Part shown: piece after piece, positions 20,685-30,845 of the stretch | Numbering within the stretch: position 1 is the stretch's first letter | Layout: every line of letters starts with the position of its first letter | Made by a program: the position numbers and the translations under genes | Notes under the pieces: model-generated | What the model saw: only the letters and a program-made list of their open reading frames with translations | Told to the model about the DNA's origin: nothing | The model's database searches: none | Source of the DNA: Allobosea sp. 67-29 | GTDB taxonomy: Bacteria > Pseudomonadota > Alphaproteobacteria > Rhizobiales > Beijerinckiaceae | Assembly: GCF_001898115.1 (NCBI RefSeq) | Contig: NZ_MKSQ01000014.1 | Coordinates: 311,582 to 375,581 of the forward strand | Direction: 5' to 3' | Length of the DNA stretch: 64,000 bases

Positions 20685-20889
20685 CTATGGTTTCGTCTTC
20701 GGCCCCTTCATCGGGGTGTCGAGCCGGGGCCTGATCCAGACCTACATCGCCGTTGACGGCTCGCTTGCGAGCTGGTGGGCGAAGATAGCGACCGGCGCCC
20801 TCCTGTTCGCCGTCATCGCGTTCCAGCAGGCGACGCCGCCCTTGGCGCGACGCCGACGCCCGCGCCCGACCGGGGTGAACTCACCATGA
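20685..20889 (+). pseudogene. YjfF-like sugar ABC transporter permease, C-terminal remnant
   Basis: VYGFVFGPFIGVSSRGLIQTYIAVDGSLASWWAKIATGALLFAVIAFQQ, ending at TGA overlapping the GntR start; no permease body upstream. Confidence 0.65.
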
Positions 20890-21608
20890 ACCCGCTCCTC
20901 GTTATTCCTGCCAGGCGCGCGCATTCCAACTACGCGCAGGTGGCGCGCACCATCGGCATCGACATCATTTCCGGACGCTATCGCCAAGGGACGAAGATCC
21001 CCGGCGATGCCGAACTGATCCTGCGCTTCGGTGTTTCGCGCCCGGTCCTGCGCGAGAGCGTCAAAACGCTGGTCGCCAAGGGACTACTCAGCACCAAGGC
21101 CAGGATCGGCACCGTGGTGCGCGAACGCGCGGCCTGGAACATGTTCGACGCCGACGTGCTGGCCTGGCATCTCGACGGTGGGATCGACAAGCGCTTCCTG
21201 CGTGACCTCGCCGACATTCGACTGGCAGTGGAGCCGCGCGCCGCCGCGCTCGCAGCCGAGCGCCGCACCGAGGCCGACCTCGGGCTGATGGCCGCCGCCA
21301 TTGACAAGATGCGGATCGAGTCGGCGCGGGAGGCCCCCGGCTTCGCCGAGGCGGATCTGAGCCTGCATCTGCTTGTTGCCAATGCGTCTGGGAACCCGTT
21401 CATGCGCTCCATCGGCGCGGTCGTCGAAGCTGCCTTGCGAGCGTCCTTCCTTTTGAGCGCGCCGGTCGACGAGGGCGGCTACGAGATTTCAGTGACGGCA
21501 CATGCACGCATCGTCGAGGCGATCGCCGCCCGCGATGCAGACGCGGCGGCCGCGGCGATGACTGGCGTGATCTTCGATGGGCTGCGCCGTCACGGTGCAG
21601 CCGAATGA
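20886..21608 (+). CDS. FadR/GntR family transcriptional regulator (FCD domain)
   Basis: GRYRQGTKIPGDAELILRFGVSRPVLRESVKTLVAKGLL; FCD-type C-terminus. Confidence 0.92.
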   Translation: MNPLLVIPARRAHSNYAQVARTIGIDIISGRYRQGTKIPGDAELILRFGVSRPVLRESVKTLVAKGLLSTKARIGTVVRERAAWNMFDADVLAWHLDGGIDKRFLRDLADIRLAVEPRAAALAAERRTEADLGLMAAAIDKMRIESAREAPGFAEADLSLHLLVANASGNPFMRSIGAVVEAALRASFLLSAPVDEGGYEISVTAHARIVEAIAARDADAAAAAMTGVIFDGLRRHGAAE

Positions 21609-21667
21609 ACCCGCAGACAACTCGTCCCAGCTTTGTCGGCCTGTGCGACAACCCATGAAGGTGACAA

Positions 21668-22600
21668 ATGCCGAAGCTTCCCGCCACTCAGTCCTATAAG
21701 GGCGTCTTCCCGGTCGTTCCGACCGTGTTCGACGCGCAGGGGCGGCTCGATCTTGAAGGTCAGAAGCGTGCCGTCGACTTCATGATCGACGCAGGTTCGC
21801 ACGGGCTGTGCATCCTCGCCAACTTCTCCGAGCAGTTCGTGCTCACCGATGAGGAGCGCGAGCGGGTGATGGTCGCCGTTCTGGTGCACGTCGCGGGCCG
21901 CGTTCCGGTGATCGTCACCACCACCCATTTTTCCAGCTTCGTCTGTGCCGAGCGCTCGCGCCGGGCGCAGGATCTGGGCGCGGCGATGGTTATGGTCATG
22001 CCGCCCTATCACGGCGCGACCTTCAGGGTCCCCGAAGCCTCCATCTACGATTTCTACCGCCATGTCTCGGATGCGATCTCGATCCCGATCATGGTGCAGG
22101 ATGCACCGGTGGCCGGCACGCCGCTATCGGTTCCGTTCCTCGCCCGCATGGCCCGGGAGATCGAAAACCTCGCCTATTTCAAAATCGAGGTGCCACAGGC
22201 TGCCGCCAAGCTGCGCGCGCTGATCGAGGCCGGCGGCGCCACGATCGAAGGGCCCTGGGATGGCGAGGAGGCAATCACGCTGATGGCCGATCTCGACGCC
22301 GGCGCGACGGGCGCTATGACGGGCGGAGCCTATCCCGACGGCATCCGCCAGATCACCGACCCCTATTTTGCGGGCCGCCGGGACGAGGCGATCGACGCCT
22401 ATCAGCGCTGGCTGCCACTGATCAACTACGAGAACCGCCAATGCGGGCTCGCCGCCTGCAAGGCGCTGATGAGGGAGGGCGGCGTCATCGCCCATGAGAC
22501 GCTACGCGCGCCGCTGCCGGCGATGCATCCCGCCACCCGCGCCGGGCTGATCGAGATCGCCAGGCGGCTTGATCCGATCGTGCTGCGTTGGGGGCGTTGA
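21668..22600 (+). CDS. DHDPS-family aldolase/dehydratase, probable L-2-keto-3-deoxyarabonate dehydratase
   Basis: GVFPVVPTVFDAQGRLDLEGQKRAVDFMIDAGSHGLCILANFSEQFVLTDEER; sugar operon context. Confidence 0.85.
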   Translation: MPKLPATQSYKGVFPVVPTVFDAQGRLDLEGQKRAVDFMIDAGSHGLCILANFSEQFVLTDEERERVMVAVLVHVAGRVPVIVTTTHFSSFVCAERSRRAQDLGAAMVMVMPPYHGATFRVPEASIYDFYRHVSDAISIPIMVQDAPVAGTPLSVPFLARMAREIENLAYFKIEVPQAAAKLRALIEAGGATIEGPWDGEEAITLMADLDAGATGAMTGGAYPDGIRQITDPYFAGRRDEAIDAYQRWLPLINYENRQCGLAACKALMREGGVIAHETLRAPLPAMHPATRAGLIEIARRLDPIVLRWGR

Positions 22601-22602
22601 GC

Positions 22603-23529
22603 GTGAACCCAATCCGCCTCGCCATCGTCGGTCTGGGCAAGATCGCCCGCGATCAGCATCTGCCGGCGATCGCACGGACGCCGGGCATCGCGCTCGCCGC
22701 CATAGCCAGCCGGAATGCCGCGCTCGATGGCGTTGCCCATTTCGAGACGTTGGAGGCGCTCCTGGCCGAGGCTCCCGAGATCGAGGCGGTGGCGCTGTGC
22801 ACGCCACCGCAGGGCCGCCGTGCCCAGGCGGCGCAGGCGCTCGCGGCCGGCAAGCACGTGCTGCTGGAAAAGCCCCCGGGCGCGACGGTGAGCGAGATCG
22901 CGCCGCTGGTCGCCGCTGCGCGCGAGGCCGGGCTGACCCTGTTCGCCACCTGGCATTCGCGCTTTGCGCCGGCCGTAGAACCTGCCCGCGATTTTCTGGC
23001 CGTCCATGAGCCGCGTGCCGTGGAGATCACCTGGAAGGAGGATGTCCGGGTCTGGCATCCGGGCCAGGACTGGATCTTCGAGCCTGGTGGGCTTGGCGTC
23101 TTCGACCCCGGCATCAACGCCTTGTCGATCCTGACGCGCATCCTTCCGCGCCCGCTGTTCCTAACGGGAGCCACGCTGGCCTTCCCCGAGAACCGAGCCG
23201 CTCCCATCGCCGCCGAACTGGATCTCACGGACGCGAACGGCCTGCCCATCCATGCCGTCTTCGACTTCCTCCAGACCGGCCTGCAGAGCTGGGACATCGC
23301 AATCGACAGCGAGGGCGGCCGACTGTTGCTCTCCGCGGGCGGTGCGCGGCTGACGCTCGACGGCGCGGTGCTGGTCGACGAGCGAGAAGCGGAATATGCC
23401 GGCATCTACCGGCATTTCGTCGATCTGATCGGGCGCGGCGCCTGCGACGTCGATCTTGCCCCGCTCGGCCATGTCGCAGACGCCTTCATGCTGGGGCGCC
23501 GCGCCAATGCGGCACCGTTCTCATGGTGA
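22603..23529 (+). CDS. Gfo/Idh/MocA oxidoreductase, probable D-galactose/L-arabinose 1-dehydrogenase
   Basis: IRLAIVGLGKIARDQHLPAIA; EKPPGATVSEI; WKEDVRVWHPGQDWIFEPGGLGVFDPGINALSI. Confidence 0.85.
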   Translation: MNPIRLAIVGLGKIARDQHLPAIARTPGIALAAIASRNAALDGVAHFETLEALLAEAPEIEAVALCTPPQGRRAQAAQALAAGKHVLLEKPPGATVSEIAPLVAAAREAGLTLFATWHSRFAPAVEPARDFLAVHEPRAVEITWKEDVRVWHPGQDWIFEPGGLGVFDPGINALSILTRILPRPLFLTGATLAFPENRAAPIAAELDLTDANGLPIHAVFDFLQTGLQSWDIAIDSEGGRLLLSAGGARLTLDGAVLVDEREAEYAGIYRHFVDLIGRGACDVDLAPLGHVADAFMLGRRANAAPFSW

Positions 23530-24620
23530 AAGCGAGACCCACTATAACCCGCGAAGGCTTCGGCACGCTTGCCGACGGGCGCGCAGTCGAGCGCGTCGCC
23601 CTGCGCGGGGCCGGCGGCTTTGAGGCCCGGATCATCACCTATGGCGCGGTACTGCAAGCGCTCTTCGTGCCCGACGCGAAGGGTGCGCTCGCCGATATCG
23701 TGCTCGGCCATGACGATGCCGCCGGTTACGAGACGCAGCGGGATTTCTACGGTGCCACGATCGGGCGCTTCGCCAACCGCATCGCCGGTGCCGCCTTCAC
23801 GTTGAACGGCGAACGCATCGCGCTGCCGGCCAATGATGGTGCGAACACGCTCCATGGTGGCCCTGGCGGGTTCGATCGGGCGCTGTGGTCGGTCGAGACC
23901 ATCGAAGCCGGTGAGGCCCCCGCCGTCACGCTTCGCCACGCGAGCCCCGATGGCGAGAACGGCTTTCCCGGTTCGCTCGACGCCCTCGTCAGCTTTCGCT
24001 TGTCGGGCCCTCGTGAGCTGACGATCAGCTACGAAGCCGTGACCGACCGTCCGACCGTGGTCAGCCTGACCAATCACAGCTTCTTCAATCTCGACGGCGT
24101 CGCTATGGGCGGGACCATCCTCGACCATGTCCTGACGCTGGCCGCCGACGACTTCCTTCCGACGAATGCCGAGGCAATTCCGCTTCCGGGCCCACCACGT
24201 CCGGTCGCGGGAACGCCCTTCGACTTCAGGTCGGGCGTGGCGATCGGCGCGCGCATCCGCGAGGACGATGCCCAGTTGCGCGCCGGGCGCGGCTACGACC
24301 ACAATTTCTGCCTTGGCATCTCGGCGCAGCCGCGCCTCGCCGCCCGTGTCGAGGCAGCGTCTTCGGGGCGGGTCATGGAACTGCTCACGAACCAGCCGGG
24401 GCTGCAGTTCTACTCGGGCAATTTCCTCGATGGCGCGGCCGCGGGGAAATACGGGCGCCTGCATCGCCAGTCCGACGCGTTCTGCCTGGAGCCGCAGGGC
24501 TGGCCGGATGCGCCCAACCGCCGCGATTTTCCCTCCGTGCGGCTCGATCCCGGTGAGACCTATCGCCACGTCTCGATCTATCGTTTCTCCACCGCCCGCG
24601 ACGGAGGCATGCGCACATGA
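23523..24620 (+). CDS. galM: Aldose 1-epimerase
   Basis: ADIVLGHDDAAGYETQRDFYGATIGRFANRIAGAAFTLNG...NDGANTLHGG; TNHSFFNLDG. Confidence 0.92.
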   Translation: MVKARPTITREGFGTLADGRAVERVALRGAGGFEARIITYGAVLQALFVPDAKGALADIVLGHDDAAGYETQRDFYGATIGRFANRIAGAAFTLNGERIALPANDGANTLHGGPGGFDRALWSVETIEAGEAPAVTLRHASPDGENGFPGSLDALVSFRLSGPRELTISYEAVTDRPTVVSLTNHSFFNLDGVAMGGTILDHVLTLAADDFLPTNAEAIPLPGPPRPVAGTPFDFRSGVAIGARIREDDAQLRAGRGYDHNFCLGISAQPRLAARVEAASSGRVMELLTNQPGLQFYSGNFLDGAAAGKYGRLHRQSDAFCLEPQGWPDAPNRRDFPSVRLDPGETYRHVSIYRFSTARDGGMRT

Positions 24621-25540
24621 CCATGCTTCACACACCGTTTTCGCAAATTGCCGCGCCCGAGACGGTTCCGATATCGGTGCTCTGCATGGAGCGCTGCCAT
24701 CTCGGCGAAGGCCCGAGCTACGATGCCAGCAGCGACACCGCTTGGTGGTTCGACATCCTCGAGCGCCGACTGTTCGAGGCGCGTCTGGAAACAGGCCGCA
24801 TCACGATCCACGATCTGCCGGTCATGGCCAGCGCGCTGGCGCAGATCGATGCCAACCGCCAGATGCTGGCGGCCGAGGACGGGCTCTATCTGCGCGAGAT
24901 CGCAAGCGGAAAGCTGACCCGCGTCGCAAAGCTCGCCGGCAAGGACGGTCCGATCCGATCCAATGATGCACGCGTCCATCAAAGCGGCACCTTCTGGGTC
25001 AGCACGATGGGCCGCGCTGCGGAAGCCGGCGCCGGTGCGATCCACGCTTTCCGTGACGGGGAGGTCTCGCTGCTCTTCAGCGGCCTGGCCATTCCCAACG
25101 CCATCTGCTTCTCTCCGGACGGCGCCACCGGCTATTTCGCCGATACAAGCGAAAACGCGCTCTATCGTGTCTCGATCGACCCGGCGACCGGCCTCCCGGT
25201 CGGGCCGCCTGCAATCCTGCACAAGCGCGAGGCTGCCGGCGGCCTTGACGGTGCCGTCACCGATGAGCAGGGCCTCATCTGGTGCGCGATCTGGGGCGGC
25301 GGCTGCGTCGACGTCTATTCGCCCAGCGGGGACCGGTTGCGCAGCATCGCGATGCCGGCGCGCCAGCCGAGCTGCCCGGTTTTCGTCGGGCGGCGCTTCG
25401 ACCACCTGCTGGTCACCTCGGCCTATGAGGCCATGACTGCGGATGCCCGCGCTGCCGACCCCGACCACGGGCGGACCTTCCGAGCCGAAGTGGGGGCCAT
25501 CGGACGTGCTGAACCGTGTTTGCGCTGGGGAGGTTCCTGA
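24617..25540 (+). CDS. SMP-30/gluconolactonase family sugar lactonase (possible C-terminal frameshift)
   Basis: [49 protein letters not shown]; YxPxG repeats. Confidence 0.9.
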   Translation: MTMLHTPFSQIAAPETVPISVLCMERCHLGEGPSYDASSDTAWWFDILERRLFEARLETGRITIHDLPVMASALAQIDANRQMLAAEDGLYLREIASGKLTRVAKLAGKDGPIRSNDARVHQSGTFWVSTMGRAAEAGAGAIHAFRDGEVSLLFSGLAIPNAICFSPDGATGYFADTSENALYRVSIDPATGLPVGPPAILHKREAAGGLDGAVTDEQGLIWCAIWGGGCVDVYSPSGDRLRSIAMPARQPSCPVFVGRRFDHLLVTSAYEAMTADARAADPDHGRTFRAEVGAIGRAEPCLRWGGS

Positions 25541-25644
25541 CCGCTCCAGACGCGGCCAGACCCCCCGACCGATCAGCGGCCGACCCGCCGCCAAGAAACC
25601 GGTCCGCGAATGCGGCCGACCCTTTCACAACCTGGGAGTTCAGC

Positions 25645-26715
25645 ATGAAACGCCTGACGACACTTCTCTCCGCCCTGACGCTCGCGGCCTTCGCCATGGG
25701 CCAATCGCCCTCCGCGGTCGCGCAGAGCAAGCCGACGGTCGGTATCGCGATGCCGACGAAATCCTCCGCGCGCTGGATCGCCGACGGCGACAACATTGTG
25801 AAGGTGCTCAAGGAGCGCGGTTACGATACCGATCTTCAATATGCCGAGGACGATGTCCCAAACCAGCTCTCGCAGATCGAGAACATGATCACGAAGGGCG
25901 CCAAGGTCCTGGTGATCGCGGCGATCGACGGCTCGACGTTGTCCGACGTGCTGGCCCAGGCCAAGGCCCAGGGCATCAAGGTCGTGGCCTATGACCGGCT
26001 GATCAGGAACACGCCGAACGTCGACTACTATGCGACCTTCGACAATTTCCAGGTCGGCGTGTTGCAAGCCCAATCCCTGCTGAAGGGGCTCGGTCTGCCG
26101 GAAGCCAAGGGCCCGTTCAACATCGAGCTCTTCGGCGGCTCGCCCGACGACAATAACGCCTTTTTCTTTTATGATGGCGCCATGTCGGTGCTGAAGCCGC
26201 TCATCGATGAGAAGAAGCTCGTCGTCGCCAGCGGCCAGATGGGCATGGACAAGGTCTCGACTCTGCGTTGGGACGGTGCCACCGCCCAGGCCCGCATGGA
26301 TAATCTCTTGAGCGCCTACTACGCGGACAAGAAGCTCGACGCCGTGCTGTCGCCTTATGACGGCATCTCGATCGGCATCCTGTCCTCGGTGAAGGGTGTC
26401 GGCTATGGGTCAGGCGGGCAGAAGATGCCGATCGTCTCGGGCCAGGATGCCGAGGTGCCTTCGGTGAAGTCGATCATCGCCGGCGAGCAATATGCGACGA
26501 TCTTCAAGGACACCCGCGACCTCGCCCGCGTCACCGCCGACATGGTCGACGCGATGCTGTCGGGCAAGGAGGTCAAGGTCAATGACACCAAGACCTACAA
26601 CAACGGCGTCAAGGTCGTGCCGTCCTACCTGCTGAAGCCCGTGGTGGTCGACAAGTCGAACTGGGAAGCGGTCCTGATCGGCTCGGGCTACTACAAGGCC
26701 TCCCAGATCAAGTGA
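25645..26715 (+). CDS. chvE: Multiple-monosaccharide ABC transporter substrate-binding protein, ChvE-like
   Basis: [54 protein letters not shown]; gguAB-like genes follow. Confidence 0.88.
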   Translation: MKRLTTLLSALTLAAFAMGQSPSAVAQSKPTVGIAMPTKSSARWIADGDNIVKVLKERGYDTDLQYAEDDVPNQLSQIENMITKGAKVLVIAAIDGSTLSDVLAQAKAQGIKVVAYDRLIRNTPNVDYYATFDNFQVGVLQAQSLLKGLGLPEAKGPFNIELFGGSPDDNNAFFFYDGAMSVLKPLIDEKKLVVASGQMGMDKVSTLRWDGATAQARMDNLLSAYYADKKLDAVLSPYDGISIGILSSVKGVGYGSGGQKMPIVSGQDAEVPSVKSIIAGEQYATIFKDTRDLARVTADMVDAMLSGKEVKVNDTKTYNNGVKVVPSYLLKPVVVDKSNWEAVLIGSGYYKASQIK

Positions 26716-26724
26716 CGCCCCGGG

Positions 26725-26745
26725 GGCCCGGCCTCGTGCCGGGCC
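26725..26745. promoter_or_regulatory. Intercistronic hairpin, 8-bp perfect stem (ggcccggc-ctcgt-gccgggcc)
   Basis: Exact inverted repeat between chvE-like stop (26715) and ATPase start (26778). Confidence 0.75.
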
Positions 26746-26777
26746 TCATCCACCGGCCCGAAGGCGGGAGAACCACC

Positions 26778-28313
26778 ATGAGCCCTGTGCTGGAAATGCG
26801 CGGCATCTCCAAATCCTTTACCGGCGTGAAGGCGCTGAACGATGTGTCCTTCACCGTCGAGCCCGGGGAGATCCATGCCCTCGTCGGCGAGAACGGCGCG
26901 GGCAAGTCGACCCTGATGAAGGTGCTGAGCGGCGTCTATCCGCACGGCTCATATGATGGCTCGATCCTGTTCGGGGGCGAGGAGCGGCACTTCCGCGACA
27001 TCAACGACTCGGAAGCGCTCGGCATCATCATCATCCATCAGGAATTGGCGCTGATCCCGCTGATGACGATCGCCGAGAACATCTATCTCGCCGATCCCCC
27101 GACCCGGATGGGCATGATCGACCACAGCGCCGTCTATCGCGGAACGCAGGCGCTGCTCGCCAGGGTCGGGCTCGACGAGGCGCCCGATACCCGCATCGCC
27201 GACCTCGGCGTCGGCAAGCAGCAGCTCGTCGAGATCGCCAAGGCACTGGCGAAGAATCTGCGCGTGCTGATCCTCGATGAGCCGACGGCGAGCCTCAATG
27301 AGCGCGACAGCGAGGCGCTGCTCGATCTGCTGCTCGAATTCAAAGCTCAAGGCATCGCCTCCGTGCTGATCTCCCACAAGCTCAACGAGGTTTCCCGCGT
27401 CGCCGACCGGATTACGGTGCTGCGCGACGGCCGCTGCGTGGATACGCTCGACTGCCATGCCGGCCAGGTCGAAGAGGACCGCATCATCCGCGCGATGGTC
27501 GATCGCGACCTGGCGCATCGCTTCCCGCAGCGCGAGCCAAAAATCGGGGAGACGGTGCTGGAGATCGAGGACTGGTCTGTGTTCCATCCGATCGACACCC
27601 ATCGCAAAGTCGTGCGGAACGTGGACTTCCATGTCCGCCGCGGCGAGATCGTCGGGATCGCCGGGTTGATGGGGGCCGGCCGTACCGAATTTGCGATGAG
27701 CGTCTTCGGCGGCTCCTATGGCCGCAAGGCCTCCGGCACGGCGCGGCTCGAGGGCCGGCCAATCGAGCTCTCCGACGTGCCCGGAGCGATCGCGGCCGGT
27801 CTCGCCTATGTGACGGAAGATCGCAAGGAGCTCGGCCTCATCCTCGCGGAAGACATCCGCAAGAACATCACACTGACCAACCTGCGAGAGGTCGCGCATT
27901 CCGGCGTGGTCGATGACATGGCCGAGCTGAAGGTCGCCAATGCCTATCGCAGCCGCATGCGGATCCGCTGCGCCAGCGTCTATCAGGAGGCCGGCCAGCT
28001 CTCGGGCGGCAACCAGCAGAAGATTGTCTTGTCGAAATGGCTCTTCACCGACCCCAAGGTGCTCTTCCTTGACGAGCCGACGCGCGGCATCGACGTCGGC
28101 GCCAAATATGAAATCTACTGCATCATCAACGAGCTCGCCGATGCCGGGCGCGGCGTCGTGGTCATTTCGTCGGAGATGCCGGAGCTTCTGGGCATCTGCG
28201 ACCGCATCTGTGTGATGAATGAGGGCGCCTTCGTCGCAGAGTTTCCAGCCGCCGAGGCGACACAGGAAAAGATCATGCGCGCCATCATGCGCAACCGGGA
28301 GGCAAGAGCGTGA
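26778..28313 (+). CDS. gguA: Sugar ABC transporter ATP-binding protein (two ABC domains)
   Basis: Walker A GENGAGKSTL; signature GVGKQQLVEIAKAL and LSGGNQQKIVLSKWL. Confidence 0.93.
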   Translation: MSPVLEMRGISKSFTGVKALNDVSFTVEPGEIHALVGENGAGKSTLMKVLSGVYPHGSYDGSILFGGEERHFRDINDSEALGIIIIHQELALIPLMTIAENIYLADPPTRMGMIDHSAVYRGTQALLARVGLDEAPDTRIADLGVGKQQLVEIAKALAKNLRVLILDEPTASLNERDSEALLDLLLEFKAQGIASVLISHKLNEVSRVADRITVLRDGRCVDTLDCHAGQVEEDRIIRAMVDRDLAHRFPQREPKIGETVLEIEDWSVFHPIDTHRKVVRNVDFHVRRGEIVGIAGLMGAGRTEFAMSVFGGSYGRKASGTARLEGRPIELSDVPGAIAAGLAYVTEDRKELGLILAEDIRKNITLTNLREVAHSGVVDDMAELKVANAYRSRMRIRCASVYQEAGQLSGGNQQKIVLSKWLFTDPKVLFLDEPTRGIDVGAKYEIYCIINELADAGRGVVVISSEMPELLGICDRICVMNEGAFVAEFPAAEATQEKIMRAIMRNREARA

Positions 28314-29521
28314 GCACCGACGTCCAGAGCGACGGCATCGTCAAACCCGCTACGGCCCGGCCCGAAGCCACCAGGCCCAAGGGCGGAAACCTGCGCGAAT
28401 ACGGCATGCTGATGTCGCTGGTCGCGATCATGCTGTTCTTCCAGGTCGTGACGGGCGGCAAATTGCTGCTGCCGCTCAACCTGACCAACCTGATCCTGCA
28501 GAACAGCTTCATCGTCGTCATGGCGCTGGGCATGCTGCTGGTCATCGTCACCGGCCATATCGATCTTTCGGTCGGATCGGTCGCCGGTGCGGTCGGCGCC
28601 GTCGCCGCCGTTCTGATGGTGCATTACGGCGTACATTTCGTGCTGGCGACGCTGATCTGCCTGGCGCTGGGCGGGTTGATCGGGGCCGCGCAGGGCTATT
28701 GGGTCGCCTACTTCAAGATACCGTCCTTCATCGTCACGCTGGCCGGCATGCTGGTCTTCAAGGGGCTGGCGCTTGCGATCCTGCAGGGCCAGTCGGTGGG
28801 GCCGTTCCCCGCCCAATTTCAGAAGCTATCCTCGGGCTTCATCGCCGATCTGTTCGGCAAGATTCAGGGCCTGCAGCCAACCTCGATGCTGCTGGGGGCG
28901 GCGCTGGCTGTGCTGCTCGTCGCCCTCAACCTGAAGAGCCGCAGACGCCAGCAGGACCACGACATTCCCGTCGAGCCCTGGAGCTTCTTCATCGCCAAGA
29001 CCGCAATCTTCGCGGGAATCATCCTCTACGCCACCTATCTGCTCGCCTCCTATCGTGGCCTGCCCAATGTTCTCGTGGTGATGGGGGTGCTGATCGCCCT
29101 CTATGCCTTTGTCACGACACGCACGACGATCGGCCGCCAGATCTATGCCGTTGGCGGCAATGCGCGCGCTGCCAAGCTCTCAGGCGTCAGGACCGAGCGG
29201 CTGACCTTCCTCGCGTTCGTCAACATGGGCGTCCTGGCGGCGCTGGCGGGACTGATCTTCGCCGCGCGCCTCAACACGGCGACGCCCAAGGCCGGTGTCG
29301 GCTTCGAGCTCGACGTCATCGCCGCCTGCTTCATCGGTGGCGCCTCGGCCTATGGCGGCGTGGGCCGCGTCTCGGGCGCCGTGATCGGCGCGCTGATTAT
29401 GGGCGTGATGAACAACGGCATGTCGATCCTGGGCATCGGCATCGACTATCAGCAGGTCATCAAGGGCCTGGTGTTGCTCGGAGCCGTCTGCCTCGACGTC
29501 TACAATCAGAAGCGCGGGTAG
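28310..29521 (+). CDS. gguB: Sugar ABC transporter permease
   Basis: Multi-TM; GHIDLSVGSVAGAVGAVAAVL; AVGGNARAAKLSGVRTERLTFLAF. Confidence 0.93.
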   Translation: MSTDVQSDGIVKPATARPEATRPKGGNLREYGMLMSLVAIMLFFQVVTGGKLLLPLNLTNLILQNSFIVVMALGMLLVIVTGHIDLSVGSVAGAVGAVAAVLMVHYGVHFVLATLICLALGGLIGAAQGYWVAYFKIPSFIVTLAGMLVFKGLALAILQGQSVGPFPAQFQKLSSGFIADLFGKIQGLQPTSMLLGAALAVLLVALNLKSRRRQQDHDIPVEPWSFFIAKTAIFAGIILYATYLLASYRGLPNVLVVMGVLIALYAFVTTRTTIGRQIYAVGGNARAAKLSGVRTERLTFLAFVNMGVLAALAGLIFAARLNTATPKAGVGFELDVIAACFIGGASAYGGVGRVSGAVIGALIMGVMNNGMSILGIGIDYQQVIKGLVLLGAVCLDVYNQKRG

Positions 29522-29955
29522 GAGATTCAGCATCACGCTCGACCCTCTCGAGCTTCGGGTCGCCCGATCCGCGGCGTTCTATGTCAGCCTTCTCGAAAGA
29601 GACCGATCTCAGCCCGCACTCAACCGGGGAGGGGGCTTTTCGTCGCCCGCGCGATGAACAACCGGCCCTGCAAAACGCTTGGATGAAAAATCTGAGCGTC
29701 AGCCAAACCGGCGGCGGGCCAGTTTCGATTGTTCTAGGCGTCATAGCTCTACGAACGATCTGGTTCTGCGGCGACCATGTATGGCGATACTGTCGCGAGC
29801 CTCGCTGGATAGCTGGTCGGGACTTGGCTGGCCAAAAGAGATCCCGACGACGGCGAACATGCGCGCGGCTGGTGGCTTGCGACCTTGGAAGAATTGCGCG
29901 AGGCACGGCGAGCGGCACGCTCCCGCCAACGGCAGACGGCGACCGACACGCCTGC

Positions 29956-30744
29956 CTAGGCCGCGCTAGATGGCGGATCGATGTCGATCATGACCGGCGC
30001 GTGGTCGCTGGTATGGTCCCAACTTCGCGGTGTGCGCCGGACATTGGCCGCTCTGAGCCGCGGTGCGAGCGTCGGACTGAGAAGGAAATGGTCGATGCGC
30101 AGGCCGGCGTCCCGCTCGAAGGCGTTTCGCCAGTATTTCCAGAACGTGTAGATTCGCTCGTCCGGATGCAGCTCGCGGATGGCATCGGTCCATCCTTGTG
30201 CGGCCAATTCGGCATAGGCTCGTCTGACCTCGGGACGAAATAACGCGTGGTCGCGCCAGCGTTCCGGGGCATAGACGTCGAGATCCGTCGGCATGACATT
30301 GAAATCGCCGATCAGTGCCACGGGAATGTCGAAAGCCAGCAGTTCCGCCGCGTAGTTCTGCAGCCGCTTGAACCAGCGAAGCTTGTAGTCAAACTTCGGG
30401 CCGGGCGCGGGATTGCCGTTTGGAAGATAAAGGCAGCCGATGAGTATGCCATCCACCGCTGCCTCGATATAGCGGCTGTGGCTGTCATCGGGATCGCCGG
30501 GCAGTCCGCGCCGCGTCAGGATGGGAAGCGTGGCCTTCGCCAGGATCGCCACGCCGTTCCAGCTCTTCTGGCCATGCCAGACGGCCTCGTAGCCGGCGTC
30601 GCGGAGTGCCCGTTGCGGAAACAGATGGTCGGAGGTTTTGAGCTCCTGTAGACACACGACATCCGGGGTATCCTGCTCGAGCCACCGCATGAGGACCGAG
30701 AGCCGGCCGTTGATGCCATTGACGTTATAGGTTGCGATCTTCAC
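29956..30744 (-). CDS. xthA: Exodeoxyribonuclease III
   Basis: VKIATYNVNGINGRLSVLMRWLEQDTPDVVCLQELKT...LIGDFNVMPTDLDVY...LRIDHFLLSP; GTG start. Confidence 0.93.
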   Translation of the reverse strand: MKIATYNVNGINGRLSVLMRWLEQDTPDVVCLQELKTSDHLFPQRALRDAGYEAVWHGQKSWNGVAILAKATLPILTRRGLPGDPDDSHSRYIEAAVDGILIGCLYLPNGNPAPGPKFDYKLRWFKRLQNYAAELLAFDIPVALIGDFNVMPTDLDVYAPERWRDHALFRPEVRRAYAELAAQGWTDAIRELHPDERIYTFWKYWRNAFERDAGLRIDHFLLSPTLAPRLRAANVRRTPRSWDHTSDHAPVMIDIDPPSSAA

Positions 30745-30845
30745 GAGGCCTCCAGTCGCGACGCTTGTCGATCGAGCTTCGGCCCCTTGCCTGCCCACTC
30801 CAACATCGTAGCTGGGTGTGATCGAGACCGATGAGGGAGCAGGCG

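Noticed and set aside
28219-30243. 674-aa plus-strand ORF overlapping gguB
   Set aside because: Out-of-frame shadow; the gguB frame has permease motifs and the ORF product is Arg-rich
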